Shown here: piece after piece, positions 1-7,815 of the stretch
Layout of the letters: every line of letters begins with the position of its first letter
Position numbering within the stretch: the stretch's first letter is position 1
The notes under the pieces: generated by a model
Told to the model about the DNA's origin: nothing
What the model saw: the letters and a program-made list of their open reading frames with translations, nothing else
Database searches by the model: none
Source: Bacteroidota bacterium
GTDB lineage: Bacteria; Bacteroidota; Bacteroidia; UKL13-3
Direction of reading: 5' to 3'
Length of the DNA stretch: 10,989 nt
NCBI GenBank assembly: GCA_010027395.1
Contig: RGVD01000080.1
Coordinates: 1-10,989 of the forward strand
Program-made: the position numbers and the translations under genes

Positions 1-1444
1 TCAACTTATCTTTCAGCTTGGCATTATCTTCCAAAACCCTAATCTGCTTGCCTTTTGCGTCATATAATGCATATGTAGTTGGGTTGTTCAAAGTAGAACT
101 TACATTAAGAAAGTAAGTAAAAGCACTATTAAAAATAGCAGTGTTCCAAGCTTTGGCAGAGCTTATTGTGGCTTTATTCTTACCATTTAAACCAATGCTA
201 TAAACATATCTTTGATTTGAAACATTGATTGATTTTTTACCATTTGCAGTTTCAGCACTATTATAATACAAGGTCTTCGTTTTTTCATCCACCCCATAAA
301 ACTCATCTACATCCCAATTCCCTTTGGTTATTTGTTTAATAAGTTTACCAGAAAGGTCATATTGATAAAGATGATTCCAACCATCACGCTCACTGCTGAT
401 GATAAAAGATTTTCCATCTTTTAAGAAATATAGATTATCAGTAATCTCAACATAGTATTTATTTTCTTCAGTATATATCACATTTGATTTTCCTGAATTT
501 GCATCAGCAATCAATAATTCTAATTTATTCTGCAATCTGTTCAATCGTTGAATACAAACTTTGTTGTTATCCTTTGTCCATTGCATTCTTGGGTAGTACA
601 CATCTGTTTCTCCTCCGGTCTCCATTTCAGCAATCAGCTCACTTTTTGTATCATACACATAAATATTGATGATGCTATTAGCCTCGCCTGCTTTAGGGTA
701 TTTAAACTTTGTTTGACTTGGATAAAGTGAGCCATAAATAGCCATTTCAAACTCTTTCACCTTGCTTTCATCAAAACGGAAGAAAGCAATTTTATCTCCT
801 TTTGGACTCCAGAAAAAAGCTTTCCAAATGGCAAATTCCTCCTCATATACCCAATCGGTGCTGCCATTAATGATGTTATTCATTTTACCATCTTTTGTAA
901 TCTGTAATTCTTGCGTTCTATTTAAATCATAATAGAACAAATTGTTATCTTTTACATAAGCTATTTTACTTGCATCTGGAGAAAACGAGGCATGCATTAT
1001 TTTCTCAGATACCGGTTTTGACAATTTCTTTTTTGTCAAATCAAATACGTAATAAACGGCTTTGAAGCTATGACGGTAAATGCTTTCAGCCATTGTTGGA
1101 ATTAATATTTTAGTTTCATCTTCGCTAAACTCAAATGACGAAAAGTCAATTGCTTTGTCACTAGCATTAAATTTTAGATCTTCATGGTTTACCAATATTC
1201 CAACTGCATTGCCCGTTGAAAATTCATATTTCACTAAGTTCTGATTTGAATCTAAATTACAATAATATCTACCGTCATTTAAACTTGTAAAACCTTGCAC
1301 TCCCTTGGCCGAAAAAGTTCCTTTGGTAAATATATCTTCTAAACTAATATCTTGCTTTTGAGCTATTAGCAAAGAATGACTTAGGTAAAAAAAAGTAAAC
1401 AGAATAAGAGAAATGAGGTGATTTTTTGTTGTTATCTTGTACAT
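1..1444 (-). CDS. Dipeptidyl peptidase IV-type S9 serine peptidase, N-terminal part (3' end beyond window)
   Basis: Secreted or periplasmic prolyl dipeptidyl aminopeptidase that removes X-Pro or X-Ala dipeptides from peptide N-termini. The minus frame is open for 481 codons from ATG 1444-1442 to the left edge. Residues 1-29 form a signal peptide: a basic start, a hydrophobic Leu/Ile/Phe core, and an Ala-Gln end. The rest is the eight-bladed beta-propeller (DPPIV N-terminal domain). The diagnostic motif DWVYEEEF lies at residues 197-204 and holds the Glu pair that binds the substrate amino terminus (E205/E206 in human DPP4). It is followed by FFRFDES and a YPKAGEAN segment, both typical of DPP-IV. 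The alpha/beta-hydrolase domain with the Ser-Asp-His triad is outside the window, so catalytic integrity cannot be judged. The gene is divergent from the FAD oxidase gene with 30 bases between starts. No clear Shine-Dalgarno is seen. The family assignment is firm; the exact substrate is not known. Confidence 0.93.
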   Translation of the reverse strand, partial: MYKITTKNHLISLILFTFFYLSHSLLIAQKQDISLEDIFTKGTFSAKGVQGFTSLNDGRYYCNLDSNQNLVKYEFSTGNAVGILVNHEDLKFNASDKAIDFSSFEFSEDETKILIPTMAESIYRHSFKAVYYVFDLTKKKLSKPVSEKIMHASFSPDASKIAYVKDNNLFYYDLNRTQELQITKDGKMNNIINGSTDWVYEEEFAIWKAFFWSPKGDKIAFFRFDESKVKEFEMAIYGSLYPSQTKFKYPKAGEANSIINIYVYDTKSELIAEMETGGETDVYYPRMQWTKDNNKVCIQRLNRLQNKLELLIADANSGKSNVIYTEENKYYVEITDNLYFLKDGKSFIISSERDGWNHLYQYDLSGKLIKQITKGNWDVDEFYGVDEKTKTLYYNSAETANGKKSINVSNQRYVYSIGLNGKNKATISSAKAWNTAIFNSAFTYFLNVSSTLNNPTTYALYDAKGKQIRVLEDNAKLKDKL

Positions 1445-1463
1445 AGTGGTTGTGATATTAATT

Positions 1464-1471
1464 TAAATTCG
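1464..1471 (+). promoter_or_regulatory. Possible -7 element for the GlcD-type gene
   Basis: TAAATTCG differs at one position from the Bacteroidota -7 consensus TAnnTTTG and ends three bases before the ATG at 1475. Transcription would then begin at or just after the start codon, giving a leaderless message. No TTG stands at the ideal 19-21 base distance upstream (the nearest, 1437-1439, is 24 bases away), so this is only a weak candidate. Confidence 0.2.
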
Positions 1472-1474
1472 CAC

Positions 1475-2872
1475 ATGCAATATAATAAAGTATCTGAAAC
1501 GCAAATAAAGCAATTCAAAAGTATAGTTGGCGAACCGTTTGTCATTATTGATTCAGAAGGAATGGAGGCATATAGCCATGACTATACAGAAGATTTGAGG
1601 TATTACCCCGAAGTAGTAATCAAACCACGAACAGCAAAAGAAATTTCAGATATTCTTATAATTTGCAACCAAGCAAACATTCCTGTTACTCCTCGTGGTG
1701 CAGGAACTGGTTTAAGTGGAGGGGCTTTGCCAATTCACAGAGGGGTTATTATTGCTATGGAAAGATTTAATCAAATTATTGATATTGATGAGAGAAACTT
1801 TCAAGTGACTGTTGAACCTGGAGTAATAAACGAGGCCCTTCAAAAGGCTGTAAAAGAAAAAGGTTTATTTTACCCACCAGACCCTGCAAGTAAAGGCAGT
1901 TGTTTTTTAGGTGGAAACCTAGCCCATAGCAGTGGAGGCCCAAGGGCTGTTAAATACGGTACAACACGCGATTATGTGTTGAATATTGAAGTTGTTTTAC
2001 CAAGTGGAGATATTATTTGGACAGGTGCCAATACCTTAAAATATTCAACAGGATATAATCTAACTCATTTGATGATTGGAAGTGAAGGCACCTTGGGCAT
2101 CATTACAAAAATGGTATTAAAACTAATTCCCATGCCTCAGCAAACCTTGTTAATGCTTGCATCATTTACTTCCCCTGAAAAAGCTTGCGAAGCTGTGAAT
2201 GCTATTTTCAGAGCTGGCTGCAACCCATCAGCTTGCGAATTTGTAGAACCAGATGGCTTTAGATTATCATCAAAATTATTGAATATTCATTTTGATATAA
2301 AGGAAGATGTAGAAGCATTTTTATTGATAGAAGTTGACGGAAATGATATGGATGTAATGATGAAAGAATGTGAAGCCATTAGTGAAGTTTTGTATTCCCA
2401 TGATTCATCGGATGTTTTATTTGCACAGTCTTCTGAAGAAAAGGAATATTTCTGGAAGATAAGAAGAAGTATAGGTGAGGCTACCAAACACAACAATACA
2501 TACAAGGAGGAAGATACGGTTGTACCCAGAGCGGAACTTCCCAGACTGTTTAAGGGTGTGAAGGAAATCAGCAAAAGATACGGATTCAGAAGTGTATGCT
2601 ACGGTCATGCAGGAGATGGAAATCTTCATGTCAATATTTTAAAAGACGATTTGAGCGATGATTTTTGGAACAATGAATTAGATGCAGCCATTATTGAAAT
2701 ATTTGAGCTATGTAAAACCTTAAATGGCACCATTAGTGGTGAACATGGCATTGGTCTTGTTCAAAAGAAATATATGAATATTGTAATGCCAGAAATACAA
2801 TTAGAATTAATGCGTAGAATAAAATATGCCTTCGATCCAAACGGTATATTAAATCCTGGAAAAATATTCTAG
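1475..2872 (+). CDS. glcD: GlcD-family FAD-linked oxidase (glycolate oxidase subunit GlcD / D-lactate dehydrogenase type)
   Basis: Flavoprotein that oxidises a 2-hydroxy acid such as glycolate or D-lactate to the 2-oxo acid, passing electrons to the respiratory chain. The product is 465 residues, a normal length. The N-terminal half is the PCMH-type FAD domain: PRGAGTGLSGGA at 73-84 (pyrophosphate loop), PPDPAS near 134-139, GGNLAHSSGGPRAVKYG at 146-162 and GSEGTLGI at 202-209. The C-terminal FAD-oxidase domain has GHAGDGNLH at 377-385, GEHGIG at 422-427 and the closing DPNGILNPGK from 454. The frame is open 19 codons further upstream to 1418, but that stretch overlaps the divergent peptidase start and has no family resemblance, so ATG 1475 is preferred. 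No GlcE, GlcF or lactate permease gene is adjacent, so glycolate and D-lactate cannot be told apart here. A strong hairpin terminator follows the stop. Confidence 0.93.
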   Translation: MQYNKVSETQIKQFKSIVGEPFVIIDSEGMEAYSHDYTEDLRYYPEVVIKPRTAKEISDILIICNQANIPVTPRGAGTGLSGGALPIHRGVIIAMERFNQIIDIDERNFQVTVEPGVINEALQKAVKEKGLFYPPDPASKGSCFLGGNLAHSSGGPRAVKYGTTRDYVLNIEVVLPSGDIIWTGANTLKYSTGYNLTHLMIGSEGTLGIITKMVLKLIPMPQQTLLMLASFTSPEKACEAVNAIFRAGCNPSACEFVEPDGFRLSSKLLNIHFDIKEDVEAFLLIEVDGNDMDVMMKECEAISEVLYSHDSSDVLFAQSSEEKEYFWKIRRSIGEATKHNNTYKEEDTVVPRAELPRLFKGVKEISKRYGFRSVCYGHAGDGNLHVNILKDDLSDDFWNNELDAAIIEIFELCKTLNGTISGEHGIGLVQKKYMNIVMPEIQLELMRRIKYAFDPNGILNPGKIF

Positions 2873-2890
2873 AAAAAAAGGATTTCTTAT

Positions 2891-2928
2891 AACAAAATAG
2901 GCCGTTCAAACGAACGGCCTATTTTGTT
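2891..2928. terminator. Strong bidirectional intrinsic terminator between convergent genes
   Basis: A perfect 17-base stem (2891-2907 paired with 2912-2928) closes a 4-base AAAC loop. The core GGCCGTTC/GAACGGCC is GC-rich and the flanks are A/T, with a T-run following on the plus strand (to about 2931) and an A-run at 2873-2879 that serves as T-rich tail for the minus strand. It lies 18 bases past the stop of the FAD oxidase gene and 20 bases past the stop of the secreted-protein gene on the other strand, so it can end both messages. Confidence 0.92.
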
Positions 2929-2948
2929 TTTGTAATGAAATATTGTAA

Positions 2949-4889
2949 TTACTCAACTATCATTTTGTTGGTTATTTTATATCCTTCAGTTTCTACTGAA
3001 TAAATATATACACCAGCATTAGCATTGTTCATGTTAACTTCTAAATTATTCAAACCAATTGAATTATTAGTGAAAGTTTTGCTGTAAACAACTTGACCGA
3101 TTAGGTTAGTAATAGTTACAGTTGCATCACCTGCTTGTTTGAAGTTTACAGGTATTACTGTAGAACCATTTGATGGGTTAGGGTAGTTTTGACCTACTTC
3201 AATAACATTGTTTTTCAATTCTTTCACACCAACTTTTCCTGCCATAACATCAGCAACAGGAATATTAACATAATATACATTGAAATCACCTGTTTTTCCT
3301 GAGTTATTGGAAGCGCTGTATAAACCATTTATAGCACTTTGCAAGAAAGTGTAATGTAATGAGCTATTAACAGTGCGAGCTATTGAACCAAAAGCATGTT
3401 CTTCACCAATTCCAATAAAGCTTGATGCATTGAAAGCAGTATCAGACCAAGTTAAACCATTATTTTTTGAATAAGATAAATATACGTTTCTATACTTTCC
3501 ACCATTTCCATCATCAATAGAAGGATCTTCATTGATACTTGAAAATAATAAATACATAGTACCATCAGGTCCGATTGTTGCATTAGGAGCAGAAGTAGCA
3601 CTTGTATTACCGTATCTAATTCTAGTGAAAACACCTGAAGCAAAGTTCAAAGTATATTGACCATCACCATTTACATCAGGGCTACCAGCCACCGAGGTAA
3701 TTGATGAATCAGGACGACCTTCGTACCAGTAATCAATACTATTTTGACCTAAGAATAAAGAGAAACTGCTGCTAGTTGTATCATCATACAATACTAAACC
3801 ACGACCCCAAAAGCAATGCGCTTTGTTATTATCGTCTAATACTACATTACAAGTACCATCAGAAGTTAAAGTAGTATCAACTCTCACAGGACTAGGCAAT
3901 TTTAAAGCACCAACAGGGAATTGTTTGATAACTTTTTTAGTCCAATTGGTACCGTTATCTGAAGATCTCCATAATGCGATATCATCCGTTAAATCACAAG
4001 CTAAAATAGCCACTTCATTACCTTTAACATCAATACTATAATTATCTCCACCTCCAAAAGCATATCTGGTAGAATCATAACCTGGTAATGTTTGATTAAC
4101 AATATCCCAAGTATTGGTAGAAACTTTATATCTAGAGAATACCATTGGTGCAATTACTCCAGCTTTTTTAACTCTTTTCTTTTGTATTCCGGTACTTGAT
4201 GAATCTGTGTAACTAGCTACTACATATACATAATCTCCCGAAACTTTTGTTCTATTCCATAAAACAGAAGGAATTGATAAATCTGATTCAGTTAATACGG
4301 CAGTACCTGTCCAAGCAGAACCTGGTCCAATTCCGGGTTTTCTATTAAACATTAAACCTCCAGAGGCACCAGCATTTGGTGTTCCTTGAGCCTTAACGAT
4401 ATGAGACATGATAATTTCCTCATTGGTTGTTGGGTTATATGCATAGCAAGGAAATCCGGTACGCTCAGGATCTATTCTTGTAGAAACTTGAGTTAAAGGC
4501 ATCCAGTTGGTTCCATTAAAATGCTGGTATCCAGCACCACGGGTAATGTAAGATGCATCTGGTCCATCAGAAGCCAATGTCCAAATAGCAGAAATTTTAC
4601 CATCAGGAAAAACATGGATTCTATTGTATATAGAAGCATTTGTTTGTTGATCATTTTGAGTTACTCCAATGATCGTAGCCTTAGACATTTTATTAAGGCT
4701 AGTTTGTCTTGTTTGTCTTGGAATTTCAATTTTCTCAGAAGATGGAACAAACACATCAGATGCAGTAATTTTCTTTGCAGAAACAGCAGGTAGATTAGCT
4801 GCAGGGAATTTAGATTTTAAAATTTTTGGGGCTTGCGCAAATGTTGCAGAGGCTAATGCCATAATGCCCATAAGGTAAATTTTTCTCAT
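2949..4889 (-). CDS. Secreted Asp-box (sialidase-like propeller) protein with type IX secretion C-terminal sorting domain
   Basis: Large exported protein of 646 residues with unknown ligand or substrate. Residues 1 to about 19 are a Sec signal peptide (basic MRK, then a hydrophobic stretch ending Ala-Thr-Phe-Ala-Gln). The middle is beta-rich, with two Asp-box motifs: SSDNGTNW at 309-316 and the variant SKNNGLTW at 474-481. These mark beta-propellers of the sialidase/BNR superfamily. The last 85 residues form a type A T9SS sorting domain: VGQNYPNP near 565-572, VTITNLIGQVVYS, and AGVYIYSVET ahead of the terminal KMIVE. Such tails send the protein across the outer membrane and are removed on attachment to the cell surface or release. 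I do not see the sialidase Arg triad or FRIP motif clearly, so enzymatic activity is unproven; it may be a binding or adhesion protein. A good -7 element precedes it, suggesting it is transcribed on its own. Confidence 0.88.
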   Translation of the reverse strand: MRKIYLMGIMALASATFAQAPKILKSKFPAANLPAVSAKKITASDVFVPSSEKIEIPRQTRQTSLNKMSKATIIGVTQNDQQTNASIYNRIHVFPDGKISAIWTLASDGPDASYITRGAGYQHFNGTNWMPLTQVSTRIDPERTGFPCYAYNPTTNEEIIMSHIVKAQGTPNAGASGGLMFNRKPGIGPGSAWTGTAVLTESDLSIPSVLWNRTKVSGDYVYVVASYTDSSSTGIQKKRVKKAGVIAPMVFSRYKVSTNTWDIVNQTLPGYDSTRYAFGGGDNYSIDVKGNEVAILACDLTDDIALWRSSDNGTNWTKKVIKQFPVGALKLPSPVRVDTTLTSDGTCNVVLDDNNKAHCFWGRGLVLYDDTTSSSFSLFLGQNSIDYWYEGRPDSSITSVAGSPDVNGDGQYTLNFASGVFTRIRYGNTSATSAPNATIGPDGTMYLLFSSINEDPSIDDGNGGKYRNVYLSYSKNNGLTWSDTAFNASSFIGIGEEHAFGSIARTVNSSLHYTFLQSAINGLYSASNNSGKTGDFNVYYVNIPVADVMAGKVGVKELKNNVIEVGQNYPNPSNGSTVIPVNFKQAGDATVTITNLIGQVVYSKTFTNNSIGLNNLEVNMNNANAGVYIYSVETEGYKITNKMIVE

Positions 4890-4931
4890 ATTGTTTTATT
4901 TGTTTTAATTTTGTGTTAAATGATTGTTTGC

Positions 4932-4939
4932 CAAAATTA
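4932..4939 (-). promoter_or_regulatory. Bacteroidota -7 promoter element for the T9SS cargo gene
   Basis: On the minus strand this reads TAATTTTG, an exact match to TAnnTTTG. It lies 42 bases before the ATG at 4889, giving an A-rich untranslated leader of roughly 35 bases without Shine-Dalgarno, as is usual in this phylum. A clear TTG -33 box is not visible in the upstream A/T tract, which keeps confidence moderate. Confidence 0.45.
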
Positions 4940-4975
4940 GAAAAAAGTTTAATAAAAAAAAGTTTTTAGGTTTTG

Positions 4976-6007
4976 TCAGAAAATTTTGACCAAAAGTTCT
5001 TGCATCAACGCAGTATCACTATTATTAGAAGTTCCAATTCCTTTGCTTTTCAAATCATACTCTGCACATAGCCTAAGCATCCTTTCAATTCTATCGGAGG
5101 TGTAGTTTCTTACCATATTTGAGGCATCTTGAGCTTGATAATAACTTAAGCCCAAAGCATTTTCAATAGCTTTTTTTTCACTTGCTTGGGCTTTGCTCAG
5201 AATGTATGATTTACTTAAAAGATTAGTCAATTGGGTCAGAAACGGAATAATCGAAAAATCTTTGGCTTTACTAAGTCGTTGGTTGATATAAAAAGACCTA
5301 GCCGTATTTCGGGCACAAATCGCGCTTATCAACTCAAAACTATTAAACTCACGACTAATTCCAATGTTGGACTCTACATCTGCATCAGTTATAACTTTGT
5401 CAGAGGTTTTATTGATTAACAATTTTTCAAGCTCATTGCTAATCTTATTTAAATCACTGCCTAAAGAATCTGCAATTAAGGCAGCTGATTTTTCATTAAT
5501 TGAAAAGCCCTTATCTGCCAAATATTTTATAATCCATTTTGGCAGCTGATTGTCGTATAATTTTTTGCTTTCAAATACTATATATTTAGAAGCCAACTTA
5601 TACAATTTGGTTCGCTTATCCATTTTTTTTCCTTTTAGGTTAATAACCAAAATGGTTGAGGGGACTGGCTTTTCGAAATATTGTTCAAAGTCGTCAAGGT
5701 TCTTATATAATTGGGCTTCTTTAAGAATAATTACTTGATAATTAGCCATCATCGGAAAGCGCTTAGCGCTCTCAACCACTTGCCTAATTTCGGTGTCTTT
5801 AGCATACACAACCATTTGATTAAATCCCTTCTCTGATTCAGTCAATGCATTTTTTTCAATGAAATCGCTTATCTCATCAATAAAATAAAATTCATCACCA
5901 GTTAGTACATAAATGGGTGCAAACCTTTTGCCCTTTAGGTCTTGTAGTATTTTATGATAATCTAAGTTGCTTTCAGACACATGTGCAAATAATCGAAGCT
6001 TTTGCAT
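4976..6007 (-). CDS. holA: DNA polymerase III subunit delta
   Basis: Clamp-loader delta subunit, which opens the beta sliding clamp during replication. The product is 343 residues, the usual length. The N-terminal AAA+-like domain begins around residues 29-48 with PIYVLTGDEFYFIDEI, the family's degenerate nucleotide-binding region (delta does not need a working Walker A). It is followed by VVYAKD, the FPMMANYQVIILKEAQ strand-helix, and the collar part with LGSDLNKISNELEKL and the late LGLSYYQAQDAS segment of delta C-termini. The first 15 residues look like an extra N-terminal stretch compared with typical relatives. A GTG at codon 10 is the only other nearby start, so the ATG at 6007 is kept with reservation. 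The gene is divergent from the HsdR-N-like gene across 78 bases. The gap after its stop holds the promoter of the T9SS cargo gene but no evident hairpin terminator. Confidence 0.9.
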   Translation of the reverse strand: MQKLRLFAHVSESNLDYHKILQDLKGKRFAPIYVLTGDEFYFIDEISDFIEKNALTESEKGFNQMVVYAKDTEIRQVVESAKRFPMMANYQVIILKEAQLYKNLDDFEQYFEKPVPSTILVINLKGKKMDKRTKLYKLASKYIVFESKKLYDNQLPKWIIKYLADKGFSINEKSAALIADSLGSDLNKISNELEKLLINKTSDKVITDADVESNIGISREFNSFELISAICARNTARSFYINQRLSKAKDFSIIPFLTQLTNLLSKSYILSKAQASEKKAIENALGLSYYQAQDASNMVRNYTSDRIERMLRLCAEYDLKSKGIGTSNNSDTALMQELLVKIF

Positions 6008-6085
6008 TATATCAAACTAATTAATCAACCAAGTGTGTGAAAAACTAATATTATGATTCATTTATATTGATTTTATTCGTAGTTC

Positions 6086-6535
6086 ATGCAATTAAACTTT
6101 CCTGCATACGATTTCAAAATATCTGAAGGAGATGGCAAAAGCTATATTTTTGACATTATCAGGAAAAAGAATGTGGTATTAACACGAGAAGAGTGGGTAA
6201 GACAACATATTGTAAGATTTTTAATTGAGAATGAATACCCTCAATCCCTTATTAGTGTTGAAAGACAGATAAAATTCAATCAACTAAAAAAACGCTTCGA
6301 TATCCTGGTATATGACAACCAAGCTAAACCTATAATGCTCATTGAATGTAAAGCACCCGGAGTTAAATTAAGTCAAGAAACTCTAAATCAAATAGCCTTA
6401 TACAATACACAATTTAAAGTTGACTATTTATTTATTAGTAATGGCTTAACCCACCTAATTTGCAGATTTGATAAAGAACTAAATAAATACTATCCTTTAG
6501 AAAATTTTCCGAATTGGAATTCGCTTAAAACTTAA
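6086..6535 (+). CDS. Stand-alone type I restriction HsdR N-terminal-like PD-(D/E)xK nuclease domain protein
   Basis: The product is 149 residues and consists almost entirely of one restriction-endonuclease-like fold of the HSDR_N_2 type. Visible active-site positions are E59 in VERQIKF, D72 in RFDILVY, and E87-x-K89 in LIECKAPG, followed by Q102-x3-Y106, which matches the QxxxY motif of HsdR/RecB-type nucleases. All expected catalytic residues are present, so it could cut or nick DNA. It has no helicase domain and no hsdM or hsdS neighbour, so it is not a restriction system. From memory, small proteins of this kind sit beside holA in many Bacteroidota genomes, which suggests a housekeeping DNA-repair or replication-linked role; that role is inference. 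Its stop codon overlaps the stop of the convergent transporter gene. The start is ATG 6086, with no evident Shine-Dalgarno. Confidence 0.85.
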   Translation: MQLNFPAYDFKISEGDGKSYIFDIIRKKNVVLTREEWVRQHIVRFLIENEYPQSLISVERQIKFNQLKKRFDILVYDNQAKPIMLIECKAPGVKLSQETLNQIALYNTQFKVDYLFISNGLTHLICRFDKELNKYYPLENFPNWNSLKT

Positions 6536-7812
6536 TACATAATACCAGCTAAAGTAGCTGAAAGATAAGATGCCAAAGTACCACATAATAATGCTCTAAA
6601 ACCAAGACGAGCAAGGTCTGAACGTCTTTCTGGAGCCAACTCCCCTATTCCACCCACTTGTATAGCAATTGAGCTAAAATTAGCAAAACCACATAGAGCG
6701 AAACTGGCAATGATTATAGATTTAGGTTGCATTATGTGTTGAGCAATCATAGGAGTTAATTGTGAATATGCTACAAATTCATTGATTACAATTTTACTGC
6801 CCATTAATCCACCCACAATGAAAGTATCTTGACTTGGAACTCCCATTGCAAAAGCAAATATTGAAAAAACGGAACCGAAAATAGAATTCAAACTTAAGTG
6901 GTTGATATCAATACCTACTGAACTTAGGTTTAACCCTGTGCTTGCTAATAAAACACCAATTTTTGCTAAAATCATATTTACCAATGCTATCAATGCAATG
7001 AAACCAATTAACATTGCAATAACATTTAAAGAAACTTTCAATCCATCGCTCGCACCATGACTTATGGCATCTAACAAATTGGCATGAGATTTTTTCACCT
7101 CCAATTTCACTGCACCTTTAGTTTCCGATTCTTCGGTTTCAGGGTAAACAATTTTAGATATAACCAAAGCAGCAGGAGCAGCCATAATGCTTGCAGCTAG
7201 AAGATAAGGAGCTGGAACACCCATTGAAATATATACTGCCATTACACCTCCTGCAATACAAGCCATGCTTCCACTCATACTTGCCAACAATTCACTCATA
7301 GTCATGGTACTTAAATAAGGCTTAATCATAATTTGAGCTTCAACCTGACCAACAAATGCACTAGCAACATTAGAAAGGGCTTCACTTCCACTTACTCTCA
7401 TTAAAGTATGAACTATTCTTGCAAAAAAGGAAACAATGATTTGCATTAATCCGATGTGATAGGCAATGTTTACCAATACCGCCACAAAAATGATGGTAGG
7501 CATAATCTTAAACATAAACAAGAAACTGTATTGGTCACCAAAAATAGGTTTCAACAATTCTGGTTTAATTAAACCTCCGAAAACAAATTCTCCTCCTTTA
7601 TCGGCTAATTGAAGTAATTGCTCGATTTTATGTCCTACCCACGCAAATAAATTTTGTCCAGGTGTAGTTTTTAAAATAAATAAGGCTAGCAATAATTGTA
7701 TTCCCAAACCACTAAATACTAATCGGTAATTGATTGCCTTTCGATTATTCGAAAACAAAAAGGCAATTGCCAATATTAGTATTATACCAAATACTCCGCT
7801 AAATCTTTCCAT
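6532..7812 (-). CDS. nupC: Concentrative nucleoside transporter (NupC/CNT family)
   Basis: Inner-membrane cation/nucleoside symporter of 426 residues for nucleoside uptake and salvage. It is strongly hydrophobic with about ten membrane segments. Signature motifs: GQVEAQ at 155-160 in re-entrant hairpin 1, GGVMAVYISMGVPAPYLLAAS around 188-208, the hallmark GSKIVINEFVAY at 338-349, and GFANFSSIAIQ at 375-385. By comparison with Vibrio cholerae CNT, Q156, E158, E345, N378 and S381 correspond to substrate-binding residues, while the Thr between Gln and Glu is Val157 here, which may affect base preference. A charged cytoplasmic loop lies at about 224-243. The gene starts 3 bases after the stop of the bifunctional nuclease gene, so the two are almost certainly one operon. 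Its stop overlaps that of the convergent HsdR-N-like gene, and no terminator hairpin is seen there. Confidence 0.94.
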   Translation of the reverse strand: MERFSGVFGIILILAIAFLFSNNRKAINYRLVFSGLGIQLLLALFILKTTPGQNLFAWVGHKIEQLLQLADKGGEFVFGGLIKPELLKPIFGDQYSFLFMFKIMPTIIFVAVLVNIAYHIGLMQIIVSFFARIVHTLMRVSGSEALSNVASAFVGQVEAQIMIKPYLSTMTMSELLASMSGSMACIAGGVMAVYISMGVPAPYLLAASIMAAPAALVISKIVYPETEESETKGAVKLEVKKSHANLLDAISHGASDGLKVSLNVIAMLIGFIALIALVNMILAKIGVLLASTGLNLSSVGIDINHLSLNSIFGSVFSIFAFAMGVPSQDTFIVGGLMGSKIVINEFVAYSQLTPMIAQHIMQPKSIIIASFALCGFANFSSIAIQVGGIGELAPERRSDLARLGFRALLCGTLASYLSATLAGIMY

Positions 7813-7815
7813 AGT

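Noticed and set aside
484..730. Short plus-strand open frames opposite the peptidase gene
   Set aside because: They are antisense shadows of a clearly coding minus-strand frame and show no family features.
1017..1040. Perfect 8-base inverted repeat with 8-base loop (TTTGACAA / TTGTCAAA)
   Set aside because: It lies inside peptidase coding sequence made of Lys/Thr/Leu/Ser codons, has no GC-rich core, and is probably chance in AT-rich DNA.
1418..1474. Nineteen-codon N-terminal extension of the FAD oxidase
   Set aside because: It overlaps the start of the divergent peptidase gene, has no family resemblance, and ATG 1475 gives the usual length.
6510..6523. CGAATT-GG-AATTCG inverted repeat near the end of the HsdR-N-like gene, considered as a terminator
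   Set aside because: The stem is only 6 bases with a 2-base loop, is AT-rich, has no T-run following, and is inside coding sequence.
6086..7812. A restriction-modification or defence island around the HsdR-N-like gene
   Set aside because: No methylase, specificity, helicase or other defence gene is adjacent; the neighbours are holA and a nucleoside transporter gene.
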